A stretch of 64,000 nucleotides of DNA from Komagataeibacter rhaeticus (lineage in GTDB: Bacteria > Pseudomonadota > Alphaproteobacteria > Acetobacterales > Acetobacteraceae). The translations under genes were made by a program, and so were the position numbers. The DNA lies in the NCBI RefSeq assembly GCF_003207855.1, contig NZ_NKTZ01000007.1:85174-149173 (forward strand), read 5' to 3'. The notes under the pieces are model-generated. The model did no database searches. It was not told where the DNA came from and worked only from the letters and a program-made list of their open reading frames with translations. Below are positions 9,264 through 18,216 of the stretch, one piece after another (position 1 is the first letter of the stretch; every line of letters begins with the position of its first letter).

Positions 9264-10637
9264 CTAACCGGAGAAGGAAAAGCCCAATAGTACCGTATTG
9301 CTCGTAAACGTCGAAAGGCGTCCGGGGATGTTCAGATAATTCACGTTTCCGCCCGATGTGGCGTTATTGACATAGTTATAGGTCAGGGAGGCGCGAATAT
9401 GGCGGTCGATGTTCCAGAAAACCGATCCGCCAAAATGGATCTGCTTCTGCAGCCGGCTGCCCGCCAGTGTGGTGGAGGTCGTGCCGGACACCTGCGTGCT
9501 GGACTGGGAATCACTCTCGCCAAACTCGCCATAGGCGCGCAGGAACACGTTATGGCGCAGTTCATGGTCCCATTGCAGGCGCACGTCGGTAATCACCTGG
9601 TTACGGGCAAAGGGGGTTTCGGGGTCGCTCAGGTGGCGGCCGGCCGTCAGGTTGACCGTGTCGATCCTGCGCGGCATCCATGATACGTTGACCTCGAACG
9701 TGGGCGTGCTGACGGACGGGCTGTAGCCGTTGGCAAAGCTGCGCGTCTCGCCCCCCACCAGCAGCCGGTACTGCCAGACCTGTCCGCTGCGGAAATCCAC
9801 CCCGGCAAAGCCTGCCCCGTCGGCATAGTTGTTGGTCGAGGCCTGGAGGGCCGCATCATACTGCGCGGCGGAACCCCGGAAAACCACAACCGCCGAATTC
9901 CCCGGCGAGAACGCGAAGCGCGAGGTCAGTGAGCCGGTTTCCACCTTGTGGCTGATGGTGCCGTAATCAATGGAGATCGGCCCCGGTGCCGTCCCGAACG
10001 AGAAATCCTGATAATCAAAGGCCGGGATCAGGCTGAAGCGCCCGAACACCTTGGTATAGGTCAGCCGCCCGTCATTGACCTGATAGGGCACGGGATAGAC
10101 CACGCCGTACACGCCCAGATTGGTCGCGGAAAGATGATACTGATAATGGGAAAAAGCGGCACTGAGCGTGTCATGCCCCAGGTTGAGCGTACCCCCGATG
10201 CTGCCATGCCAGTTGGTGTAGCTGGCGATGGACTGCGTGGGGTAGCGATGGTCATCCATCCCCACGGACGCGCCCAGCGCGTGCCTGCGCCAGCGCGAGC
10301 TGGCGCTGACATTCGCCGATGTCTGCACCGCCGGGCTGCCCGAACCCGGAATACCCAGCGTATTGGTGTTGTAGCCCACATTTTCCGATGCGGTGGGCCG
10401 CAGCAGCCAGCTGCCCAGACCGATCCCGTCGCCCTGCTGGCCCATCATCTGCCGCGTCACGACCGAGCCGGTCATGTCCGTGGCATAACCCGGCACATCG
10501 GAAGGAAAAAGCTGCTGGATCAGCTGTGCATGCGCCTTGCCCGCATGCAGCCCGATCCCCAGAACCATCACACTGACGGGCCCCCACGACAGGCAACGCC
10601 CCACCGTGGCGTTGCACCGCAACCGCCTGACCTTCAT
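9264..10637 (-). CDS. Outer-membrane beta-barrel protein of the exopolysaccharide export system
   Basis: 457 residues with a signal peptide ending near GKAHAQ. After about 60 residues the sequence becomes a run of alternating polar/aromatic strands and ends in NTVLLGFSFSG, with a C-terminal aromatic signal almost at the end, as in outer-membrane barrels of the BBP2-like type. It lies 8 bases after the flippase gene and 60 bases before the OPX gene, so it is part of the same operon. I infer that it forms the outer-membrane channel used with the short OPX protein, as Wzp barrels do in some Wzx/Wzy systems. Sequence similarity to Wzp was not tested. Confidence 0.75.
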   Translation of the reverse strand: MKVRRLRCNATVGRCLSWGPVSVMVLGIGLHAGKAHAQLIQQLFPSDVPGYATDMTGSVVTRQMMGQQGDGIGLGSWLLRPTASENVGYNTNTLGIPGSGSPAVQTSANVSASSRWRRHALGASVGMDDHRYPTQSIASYTNWHGSIGGTLNLGHDTLSAAFSHYQYHLSATNLGVYGVVYPVPYQVNDGRLTYTKVFGRFSLIPAFDYQDFSFGTAPGPISIDYGTISHKVETGSLTSRFAFSPGNSAVVVFRGSAAQYDAALQASTNNYADGAGFAGVDFRSGQVWQYRLLVGGETRSFANGYSPSVSTPTFEVNVSWMPRRIDTVNLTAGRHLSDPETPFARNQVITDVRLQWDHELRHNVFLRAYGEFGESDSQSSTQVSGTTSTTLAGSRLQKQIHFGGSVFWNIDRHIRASLTYNYVNNATSGGNVNYLNIPGRLSTFTSNTVLLGFSFSG

Positions 10638-10645
10638 ACCGCATC

Positions 10646-12124
10646 CTAACCTGTGATCGTAAGACGGGGATTGCCCCCCGCGCGCTGGACAAACCGGTGC
10701 ACGACATCACGCAAACCCGGGTCCAACCGGTATGCAGCAAAAGCCATGGCAAGTCCCGCTACCGTGGCCGCACAGGCGGAAACCACAAGGTTCATGGGAA
10801 CCAGCAGACTCACAATCAATGCCCCTGTCATGACTATCATTCCCGGCACAAGCCGCCAAGTCTGCCTGGAAAGGCAATCCGACAGGAGATAAAGGGCAAT
10901 TAAATTAATCGTGACCCGTAACGTCCAGGCCGCGGCGGCCCCCGGCAGCCCCCACCATTTTATGAACAGCCACAGCACGCAGAAGAAGGGCAGGATCTCC
11001 ACCATGGACACCTTGGCCGTGATATGGGGCCGCCCCTGCCCCTGCAGCAGCCCGTAGGGCAGGAAGGCAATGCCGTTGGTCCAGGCGCCGAACATCAGGA
11101 TCTCGGCAACCGGGCGGGAGACCTCGGCAAAGCTGCCGCCCACCCACATATGCAGGAACGCGCCCGAAAACAGCACACCCGGCGCGCAGATCATGCCAAA
11201 CCCGTAGGTGAGCGAGGCCGTGGCCCGGCGGGTCAGGTCAACCGCCTCCCCCCGGTCAGCGCGCGACAGGCGGGGGAACAGCGTGCGCGCAAGTGCGGTA
11301 GCCACCACCTGCGAGCGCATGGCCAGGTTCATGGGCACCGTGTACTGCCCCACCGATGTCACCCCCAGCGTCGCACCGATGATAAGCTGGTTGGAGGTAT
11401 CCAGCAGCGGGTTGATCAGGCTGGAAATACTGACCCACGACCCGTAGCCCAGCAGGCGCTTGAGCCATGTCACGTCAAAGTCCAGCGGGCGGATCGGCCA
11501 TTCCAGCGCCATGACCACGCAGTAGGACAGCATGATCATGCCCAGCCGGGACAGGACGATGGAGGGCAGGACAACCGTAAGTTGTGGCCCCAGGAAATGG
11601 ATGCAGATCAGCGGAATGATCTGCCCCGCCATGGTGGTACTGGAATTGAGCATGTTGGAGAGCAGGAAACGCTCCCGCGATTCCATGGCCCCCGTGGCCA
11701 CGCCATTGATCATGCCCAGCGGCAGCATGACCGCCATCCATGGATAGGCATGGCGCGTTTCGGCCATAAGGTCGGGCGGGATGCGGACAAAATGCAGCAG
11801 CACCATATCCCCGATGGGGTACAGGATCAGCCCCCCCAGCGCGCCAAGGCCAAGATTGCTGTAGAATGCCGTCATCAGCACCGGCGAGCGCTCGCGCGAC
11901 GTGGCATGCCCCAGCTGCGCCAGCGCATTGGCCGAGGCACGCGACAGCCCGAAATCCAGGAACCCCAGATACCCCAGCAGGATCCACGATATCGCCACGA
12001 TACCGTACCGGTCCGTGCCGATCAGGCGCAGGTAGAAGGGCACCGTACCCAGCGAGACGACAATGGGGAAAATGGAACCGAAAACGTTGAAAAGGAAATT
12101 GGTGGAAAATTTGCTCTGTGCCAT
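10646..12124 (-). CDS. wzx: Wzx/GumJ-type polysaccharide flippase
   Basis: 492 residues with about 12-14 hydrophobic helices and few charged segments, typical of the MATE/Wzx superfamily. FSTNFLFNVFGSIFPIVVSL at the start and YGIVAISWILLGYLGFLDFG are characteristic of O-unit flippases. It would move the finished lipid-linked heptasaccharide across the inner membrane for polymerisation. ATG shares one base with the stop of the upstream aceC gene (TAATG), showing tight coupling. GumJ (xanthan) has the same role and a similar place next to the glycosyltransferases. Confidence 0.9.
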   Translation of the reverse strand: MAQSKFSTNFLFNVFGSIFPIVVSLGTVPFYLRLIGTDRYGIVAISWILLGYLGFLDFGLSRASANALAQLGHATSRERSPVLMTAFYSNLGLGALGGLILYPIGDMVLLHFVRIPPDLMAETRHAYPWMAVMLPLGMINGVATGAMESRERFLLSNMLNSSTTMAGQIIPLICIHFLGPQLTVVLPSIVLSRLGMIMLSYCVVMALEWPIRPLDFDVTWLKRLLGYGSWVSISSLINPLLDTSNQLIIGATLGVTSVGQYTVPMNLAMRSQVVATALARTLFPRLSRADRGEAVDLTRRATASLTYGFGMICAPGVLFSGAFLHMWVGGSFAEVSRPVAEILMFGAWTNGIAFLPYGLLQGQGRPHITAKVSMVEILPFFCVLWLFIKWWGLPGAAAAWTLRVTINLIALYLLSDCLSRQTWRLVPGMIVMTGALIVSLLVPMNLVVSACAATVAGLAMAFAAYRLDPGLRDVVHRFVQRAGGNPRLTITG

Positions 12125-13275
12125 TACTCCGCCCCTGCCGTCAGCATGGCGGACCGGGGCCGGGAATGGCCAAGGACCTGCTGGTACACACGCACATATT
12201 CCTGGGCCACGCTGTTCCAGTCATACCGGCTGGCCACATCGATGTTGCGTGCCCGCAGGGCCTCCCCCGTTTCGGGCAGGGAGGCGGCCAGGGCTTCCAC
12301 ATCCCGCGCGCCGGGGGCAAGGTTGTCCGGGTCGATCATCACCCCCGCCGCCCCCTGCTGCATGAGCCGGACAAACGGGGTGATGGTGCTCAGGATGGGT
12401 ACAAGCCCGGCCGACATGGCCTCGACCGCCGCAAGGCCAAAGCCTTCATGCGCGGAAAGACAGCCAAAGAAACTGGCCTCCGCCATCAGGTCCCGCAATG
12501 CCGCATCGCTCGGGCCGGGCACGATGCGCATGCTGTCCCCGATCCCGCAGGCACGGGCCTGCTGGCGCAGGTCATCGGCGGTCAGGTTGGAATCCTGTCC
12601 CGCCACGATCAGCTTCCATTGCGGATTGTCACGGCGCAGGCGCGCGACCAGTTCAAACAGAAGCCCCAGCCGCTTGTGCACCGCAAACCGCCCGAATGCG
12701 AGGATGGTGCGGTTGGGCGTGCGCGATGCGGCATCGCGGAAGCGGGTCTGGTTGATCCCGTTCTCGATTGTCTGCAGCCGTCCTTTCGCAACCGTGGCAA
12801 ACATGTCGGCATCGCTGTAACTGCACGCCACGATGCGCGAATAGGCATGGACCGAGACGGGGGTGATGGTGCGGAACCAGACTTCCTTTACCCGCCGCAG
12901 TGCACCGGTATGGAAAAAGCCGCCATGGGTTGACGCGATCATGGTCCTGCGATGCAGCGGCCAGGTCCAGGCAAGAAAATCGAAGAAGAAGTCGATTGCA
13001 TGCACATGCAGCAGGTCAAACCCGCGGATGTGGCGCAATACATCCGGTGCAAAGGGGTAGCGTGTCGAACCACGCCACGGAATGCGGGTGACGGGTATGC
13101 CATCAACCACGTCGCGGTGCGGCAGCTTTCCGGGACGGCCGAAAACACTGTCGAGTGTCAGCACCTGCGCATCCACGCCCAGCTTCTGGCGCTGGCTGCG
13201 CGCCAGGTTGAGCAGTGAATCTTCTAACCCGCCAACAGAGGGACTGAACTGACGGCAAATATGCAGGACTTTCAA
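12124..13275 (-). CDS. aceC: GT4 mannosyltransferase, AceC/GumH type
   Basis: 383 residues. The start is a TTG at 13275 with GGGGGA upstream; no in-frame ATG is near and the product then begins MKVLHICRQFSPSVGGLEDS, parallel to Xanthomonas GumH. Strong family features: LLHVHAIDFFFDFLAW, STHGGFFHTGALRRVKEVWF and LSAHEGFGLAAVEAMSAGL with the E-x7-E donor site. It transfers alpha-mannose from GDP-mannose to the lipid-linked cellobiose, the branch point of acetan and xanthan. It acts at the inner face of the membrane, after AceA and AceB. The neighbouring genes encode the other export and assembly parts. Confidence 0.92.
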   Translation of the reverse strand: MKVLHICRQFSPSVGGLEDSLLNLARSQRQKLGVDAQVLTLDSVFGRPGKLPHRDVVDGIPVTRIPWRGSTRYPFAPDVLRHIRGFDLLHVHAIDFFFDFLAWTWPLHRRTMIASTHGGFFHTGALRRVKEVWFRTITPVSVHAYSRIVACSYSDADMFATVAKGRLQTIENGINQTRFRDAASRTPNRTILAFGRFAVHKRLGLLFELVARLRRDNPQWKLIVAGQDSNLTADDLRQQARACGIGDSMRIVPGPSDAALRDLMAEASFFGCLSAHEGFGLAAVEAMSAGLVPILSTITPFVRLMQQGAAGVMIDPDNLAPGARDVEALAASLPETGEALRARNIDVASRYDWNSVAQEYVRVYQQVLGHSRPRSAMLTAGAE

Positions 13276-13293
13276 TGTTTCATCCCCCTTCGT

Positions 13294-15504
13294 TCATTTC
13301 TCGTCAAAGCGGCTCAGGATCTTGATATCCCGGTTGCCGTAGCTGTAACCCATCACATCCATGGCGTTGTCCTCCACCATGGTGGCGACCACGCCTGCCA
13401 GTGGCGCGCCACTGGCCTCCAGGCGTTCAAGACAGGCCATGACGGCACGCTGCGCCGTGCTCTTCCAGCGGCAGACAAAGATCACCTGATCGGCCATGTT
13501 GGCATGCACCAGCGCATCGCTCAGCCCCAGCAGCGGCGGACAGTCGATGATGATCAGTTCATATGTCCGCTTCAGTTCCACCAGCATGGCGCGCAGGCGG
13601 CGGATCTCGACGGGGCTGAAGGCGTGCTCCATCGTGCGGCCGGCGGGAATGTAGTCAAAACCGGTATCGGGGTCGGTACGGATCACCTCCTCCACCCGCG
13701 CGCCCGTGGTCACAAGGTCGCTCATGCCCAGCGACGGGCGGCCCGTCGTCACATCGGTCAGGTACTGGTCCAGCATGCCGCGCCGGTGGTCCGCATCAAT
13801 CACCAGCACCTTCTGTCCACCCCGGCGGGCGATGGTCGCCATCCACAGCGCCAGCGTGCTCTTGCCTTCCTCCGGCCCGGCGGAGGTAATGGCAAGGCAG
13901 AGCGGCTGCCCCCCGTCATGCACCCGCATGGACAGTTGCATGACCAGGCTGCGCACCGCTTCCGTGGCACGGGAATAGGGATGGTCGAGCACATGCCGGC
14001 GTACGCCCTGCTCGGTGCGGGCACGCACCTTGGGTATCACGGCCATAAGAGGCAACGGCACGGCGGCGCGCAGGCGCTCGATCTCGGTAAAGCCCGCGGT
14101 GAAGTAATCCCGCAGCAGTACGATGCCCGCACCCGCCGCAAGGGCCACGGCAACAAGGCCCATGCCGATCTTCCTGCGGTTGGGGAAGCTGGGCACATCG
14201 GGAGCCGAAGCGTGCGAGACAAGGGAGATGGGCGGCTGCAGCAGGGCCGCGCGATCGACCACTTCCTTGGCATGTTCAAGGAAGGTTTCGTATACCGTGC
14301 GCGCGCTCTGCGCTTCCTGGTCCAGAGTGCGGTATTCGGCCTGGGGCGCGCTCTGGCCGCCTGCCTTCTGGCGCAGCAGGTCAAGGTTCTCGTTCAGGCG
14401 GTCCACTTCCGCCCTGGCGGAAATCTGGTCTTCACGGATGGAGTTCAGCGCCGCCTGCGTCTCGGCCGCAAGGCTTGCGCGCGTGACCGCAATCTGCTGG
14501 TCCAGCGCGCGCAGGCGCGGGTGCTGCGGGCCATAGGTTGCCGCTTCCTCCTGCCGCGTGCTCTGCAACTGCATGAGCGCATTGGCGGTGCTAACAAGGA
14601 TCGGTTCCTGCGACAGGGCGACCGCCGCCCGCGCATCCCCGCGCGATGCGGCGTCGCGCAGCGCGTCCGCCCGTGCCTGGGCTGCGGCAAGCCGGCCCTG
14701 TGCCTGGCTGAGATTGGCGGCCGTATCGGCAATCTGGCGTTCGATCAGCGGGCTTGAGGTACTGCCCTCACTGGTATTGGTCAGGCCATGGGCGGTATCG
14801 AAGGCATTGGCCTTTTCCACCGCATCCATCCAGCGCTGGCGCAGTTCCGCGGTGCGGCTGTCCAGCCATGCGGCCACGCGGTTGATGTCCGCCGTCTGGC
14901 GCGCCAGGGCCAGGCGCTGGTAGTTCGTCACCACCGCATCGGCCAGGGCGGCGGCACGCGCGGCATCGCCGTCCACCACGTTGATGTCGAGGATCTGGGT
15001 ATGGGCCTCGGGGGTGATGGTCAGGTTGTTGAGGAAGGCATCCTCGTCCCGCGCGCGCTGCACCGCGGGGTCCACCGGCTGTGCTGCGTGGCACAGGAAG
15101 CCAAGCCCCATATGGCACAGCCTGTCACGCAGCCCGACATGGGGGGCGGCAGCCGGGGGCGGCAGCTGGGCCAGCACGGCGGCGGCCACGTCACGTGAAT
15201 GGATCATCGCCGCCTCGGTCTGGACCAGCGAGTCATCCGGCGGGGCCTGGTTCTGCTGCTGGCCATTGGGGGCCAGCGGGTCCTGCTGCGCACGACCGGA
15301 CACCACCACCGTGGCGGTGGCGGTATAGCGCGGCTTGAGCGTCATCATGACTGCCCCCCCCGCGACCAGCACGCCAAGCACCGTCAGCACGAAAAGCAGC
15401 CGGTGCCGCAGAAAGGCCCGCACCGTCTGGCGGATGACGAGACCCACGTCCTGTGCTGTCCATGACATTGAAGTGGCCCGTCCCTGTAAGGAAACATAAT
15501 TCAT
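13294..15504 (-). CDS. Wzc-type chain-length regulator with tyrosine autokinase domain
   Basis: About 736 residues from ATG 15504, five bases after the aceB stop; an ATG at 15468 is possible. Order: N-terminal transmembrane helix (near residue 45), a Wzz domain, a long coiled-coil/GNVR region, a second transmembrane helix (near 470), then a cytoplasmic BY-kinase with Walker A (SAGPEEGKSTLA, near 540), A' (VLVIDADHRR) and B (ELIIIDCPPLLG, near 650). It governs chain length and export together with the OPX protein. Xanthan GumC lacks the kinase, so this is the fused form. The C-terminus has only two tyrosines (GYSYGN) instead of the usual cluster. Confidence 0.92.
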   Translation of the reverse strand: MNYVSLQGRATSMSWTAQDVGLVIRQTVRAFLRHRLLFVLTVLGVLVAGGAVMMTLKPRYTATATVVVSGRAQQDPLAPNGQQQNQAPPDDSLVQTEAAMIHSRDVAAAVLAQLPPPAAAPHVGLRDRLCHMGLGFLCHAAQPVDPAVQRARDEDAFLNNLTITPEAHTQILDINVVDGDAARAAALADAVVTNYQRLALARQTADINRVAAWLDSRTAELRQRWMDAVEKANAFDTAHGLTNTSEGSTSSPLIERQIADTAANLSQAQGRLAAAQARADALRDAASRGDARAAVALSQEPILVSTANALMQLQSTRQEEAATYGPQHPRLRALDQQIAVTRASLAAETQAALNSIREDQISARAEVDRLNENLDLLRQKAGGQSAPQAEYRTLDQEAQSARTVYETFLEHAKEVVDRAALLQPPISLVSHASAPDVPSFPNRRKIGMGLVAVALAAGAGIVLLRDYFTAGFTEIERLRAAVPLPLMAVIPKVRARTEQGVRRHVLDHPYSRATEAVRSLVMQLSMRVHDGGQPLCLAITSAGPEEGKSTLALWMATIARRGGQKVLVIDADHRRGMLDQYLTDVTTGRPSLGMSDLVTTGARVEEVIRTDPDTGFDYIPAGRTMEHAFSPVEIRRLRAMLVELKRTYELIIIDCPPLLGLSDALVHANMADQVIFVCRWKSTAQRAVMACLERLEASGAPLAGVVATMVEDNAMDVMGYSYGNRDIKILSRFDEK

Positions 15505-15509
15505 GCTGA

Positions 15510-16346
15510 TTACCCGGCAAGTTTCCGCGAGATGGAGGATGCAGACGTGGCGCGCATCCTGCGCTGCAGATACAGCAGCACGTAAAAACCGAATACCGGC
15601 AGCCCCAGCAGGTAACGCCGCCACAGCCTGCGCGGTTCACGCACCAGCCGCACCAGCCATTCCAGCCCCATGTTCGCCACCCATCGCGGCGGGCGGTGCA
15701 CATGGCCTGCCGCATGATCGACCAGCGCGCCCGCCGTCAGCATCACACCGGAGGGGATATGGTCCATGTTGTCGCGCAGCCAGCTTTCCTGGCGTGGCAT
15801 GCCCATGGTCAGCAGGATGATGTCGGGCCGGGTTTCATGCAGGCGCGCCAGCAGCTGCGTGGCCTCAGGCGAACCGGGCGTCTGGTCAAAGAAACCATGC
15901 TGGGTGCCCGCCGTGCGCACGCCATAACGCGCGGAAAACGCGCGGGCCGCCTTTTCCACCACGCCGGGCTTTCCGCCAATCCAGAACACCGAGGCCTCCG
16001 GCCCCAGTTGCGACAGCACCGGCCCGATCCATTCCGGCGGCGTGGTGCGCGGCAGGTGGCGGCCCGTCAGCATCATGCCGGCAAGCTGCACCCCCGCCCC
16101 GTCACAGAACGCGATATCGGCCCGGCGGAACAGGGTACGCAGCCAGGTCTGGCGTTGTGATACCACGGCCATATGCGCATTGGCATTGACGATGACCAGC
16201 TTCTGGCGTGCCCGGACAGCGGTGACGACGCGTTCGATGATGTCCTCGCGTGATATGTCGCGCAGGGGCAGGCCCATGACATCGACAACCGTGTCATCCA
16301 CCATGATTTCAGTATTTGCGTTCATTTTGAATACACCGTTCATCAT
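15510..16346 (-). CDS. aceB: GT26 (WecG/TagA/CpsF) glucosyltransferase, AceB/GumM type
   Basis: 278 residues. Family marks are VNANAHMAVVSQR, ADIAFCDGAGVQ, and LLTMGMPRQESWLRDN followed by a GALVDHAAGHVHRPP block and a basic amphipathic C-terminus for membrane attachment. It is expected to add the second glucose in beta-1,4 linkage to glucosyl-diphosphopolyprenol, giving the cellobiose backbone unit. It sits between aceA and the Wzc gene with 17 and 5 bases of spacing. Start: ATG 16346 with a weak ribosome site; an in-frame ATG at 16325 is an alternative. Confidence 0.9.
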   Translation of the reverse strand: MMNGVFKMNANTEIMVDDTVVDVMGLPLRDISREDIIERVVTAVRARQKLVIVNANAHMAVVSQRQTWLRTLFRRADIAFCDGAGVQLAGMMLTGRHLPRTTPPEWIGPVLSQLGPEASVFWIGGKPGVVEKAARAFSARYGVRTAGTQHGFFDQTPGSPEATQLLARLHETRPDIILLTMGMPRQESWLRDNMDHIPSGVMLTAGALVDHAAGHVHRPPRWVANMGLEWLVRLVREPRRLWRRYLLGLPVFGFYVLLYLQRRMRATSASSISRKLAG

Positions 16347-16363
16347 CGGGTGAAATTGGGAGT

Positions 16364-17863
16364 TCAGAATGCATTGCGGCTAAAGATCTCGCGCTTCACG
16401 GTCAGGAAAATGATCTTGATGTCCAGCCAGATCGACCAGGCGCGTATGTATTCAAGATCCAGCACGACACGGCGGCGCAGGTCATCGCGCGTGACCAGTT
16501 CGCCACGCGATCCGTTGATCTGCGCCCAGCCGGTAATGCCGGGCTGCACGCGATGGCGCGCAACGTATTCTTCCATCGCCTCATGCAGGAGCTGGCCGCC
16601 GGCACGGGTCTGTGGCGCGTGCGGGCGCGGGCCGACAAGCGACATATCGCCACGCAGCACGTTGAACAGCTGGGGCAGTTCATCAATGCTCAGGCGCCGT
16701 ATCCATCTGCCCACGCGCGTCACCCGCGGGTCGGTACGCGATGTCTGGCGGGCCGCGTCACGATCGGCCATGTCCGTATACATCGAACGGAACTTGAATA
16801 CATCGAAGTAAAGATTGTTGTATCCCAGACGCGGCTGGCAGAACAGGACCGGCCCGCGGGAGTCCAGCTTGATCGCCAGCGCCACCAGCACCAGAACGGG
16901 GGAAAGCGCCAGCAGCAGCAGCATGCTTGCCGTAAGGTCGAAGGCGCGCTTTTCCAGCATGTCCCATTCACTCAGCGGGCGGCGCTGCAGCACGGTAAGC
17001 GAGAACGGCCCGAACCGTTCAACCGGCCAGCCATGGCAGTCTTCCGTCATCAGGGTCGGCACGACATAGACATCCGCCAGCATGCCGCGCAGGCGCCACA
17101 GTTCCTCCATGACATGCTGCTGGCCGCCCTCCTCGGGGGAGAAGTTCATGATGACCGCATCAATCCCCTCCTCACGCGCCCGCACGACCAGTTCCTCTAC
17201 CGTGCCATCCACCTTCCCGCCCCGGTCATCAAACAGGCCGACCAGACGGAAGGAACGCTGCATGCCGGCATTGATGCGCGCGGCCATGCGGAGTGCCGCA
17301 GGGCCGGAACCGATAATGGCGACCCGGCGCGCCAGGCGGTGCGCCACCGCATCGGTATGCAGCAGGTAGGTCCCCACGATCCGTTCCGCCGCCAGCATGA
17401 GCGCCACGAACACCAGCCATTCCGATGCACGGCGCAGCGTGACCCCCATGGGCCAGGACAGCATGAGCAGGACACCACAGAAAACCATCGCGCCGAACAG
17501 CACGGGCGGCAGCAGGTAACGCAGCTGGGCGGAGAGCCGCGTCACATCGGGAATGTCAAGCAGCGGGACATTGCGGGGGAACAGAAAAAACGCCCCTGCC
17601 GCCATGATGTTGGCCAGCAGGAGCGCCCCGGACAGTTCAGGCATGTCATAAAGACGCTGCCAGGCAATGCACGCCATGACGGCAAGGCAGACACACAGCG
17701 CATCCGACAGGATCACGATCTGCGGCAGGACGGGGTGACGGTAGGAAAAGCTGCCGTCATCAGCCCGGCGCCCCAGATGCGGGAGCCTGAGCCTGCTTTC
17801 ACCCATCGTGGATAGCGACAGGTCGGGTTCGCCGTTCTTCAACTGCCTGAGTGCCTCGCTCAT
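16364..17863 (-). CDS. aceA: Undecaprenyl-phosphate glucose-1-phosphate transferase, AceA/GumD type
   Basis: 499 residues from ATG 17863, chosen for AGGAG ten bases upstream; a start 24 codons earlier is possible but lacks a site. Four N-terminal helices and a CoA-binding-like Rossmann domain (VAIIGSGPAALRMA) precede a further helix and the C-terminal catalytic domain (KRAFDLTASMLLL, KFRSMY, SIDELPQLFNVL, SLVGPRPH). This is the initiating enzyme: it loads glucose 1-phosphate on polyprenyl phosphate. It is the first gene of the long minus-strand unit that continues through aceB, wzc, aceC, wzx, barrel and OPX. Confidence 0.95.
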   Translation of the reverse strand: MSEALRQLKNGEPDLSLSTMGESRLRLPHLGRRADDGSFSYRHPVLPQIVILSDALCVCLAVMACIAWQRLYDMPELSGALLLANIMAAGAFFLFPRNVPLLDIPDVTRLSAQLRYLLPPVLFGAMVFCGVLLMLSWPMGVTLRRASEWLVFVALMLAAERIVGTYLLHTDAVAHRLARRVAIIGSGPAALRMAARINAGMQRSFRLVGLFDDRGGKVDGTVEELVVRAREEGIDAVIMNFSPEEGGQQHVMEELWRLRGMLADVYVVPTLMTEDCHGWPVERFGPFSLTVLQRRPLSEWDMLEKRAFDLTASMLLLLALSPVLVLVALAIKLDSRGPVLFCQPRLGYNNLYFDVFKFRSMYTDMADRDAARQTSRTDPRVTRVGRWIRRLSIDELPQLFNVLRGDMSLVGPRPHAPQTRAGGQLLHEAMEEYVARHRVQPGITGWAQINGSRGELVTRDDLRRRVVLDLEYIRAWSIWLDIKIIFLTVKREIFSRNAF

Positions 17864-18216
17864 CTTGAAACATCTCCTGTCGACGCGGAATACGACCTGA
17901 CGCCGGATTAAGGCCTTGCCCGTCATTTTCCGCACTGCACAATCGAGTGCGAAAAAACCCCCGTTTTATTGTTATTATTCCAGACTCGGTACTACCCGGC
18001 CCGATCTGGCAATACTCTGCCTGTTTTGGGGCCAAAATATGTCATGCACACAATACAGTAACATAAGTCCCCCATCCCTTCATTTTCATAAAAAATTAAC
18101 CAATCCGGCAAACCGTTATTATTACGTAACGAGTAAGCCCGCACGACCCTCCGCCATCTTCTTTTCCACGCTCACCGCTTCCCCACAGGTCCATGCGAAC
18201 CCATGGGGGCCCTGCC
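17864..18216 (-). promoter_or_regulatory. Gap upstream of aceA, likely promoter of the assembly operon
   Basis: 353 bases without a gene, between the end of manC and the aceA start. The part from about 17945 to 18140 is much richer in A and T than the surroundings and includes TTTTATTGTTATTATT and CATAAAAAATTAACC on the plus strand. Transcription of the aceA unit most likely starts here. I could not assign -35/-10 boxes or an operator with confidence. Confidence 0.4.

Noticed and set aside
11024..12820. A 598-codon plus-strand open frame
   Set aside because: It is antisense to the flippase and aceC genes, has no motif, and no ribosome site. Long antisense frames are common in this high-GC sequence.
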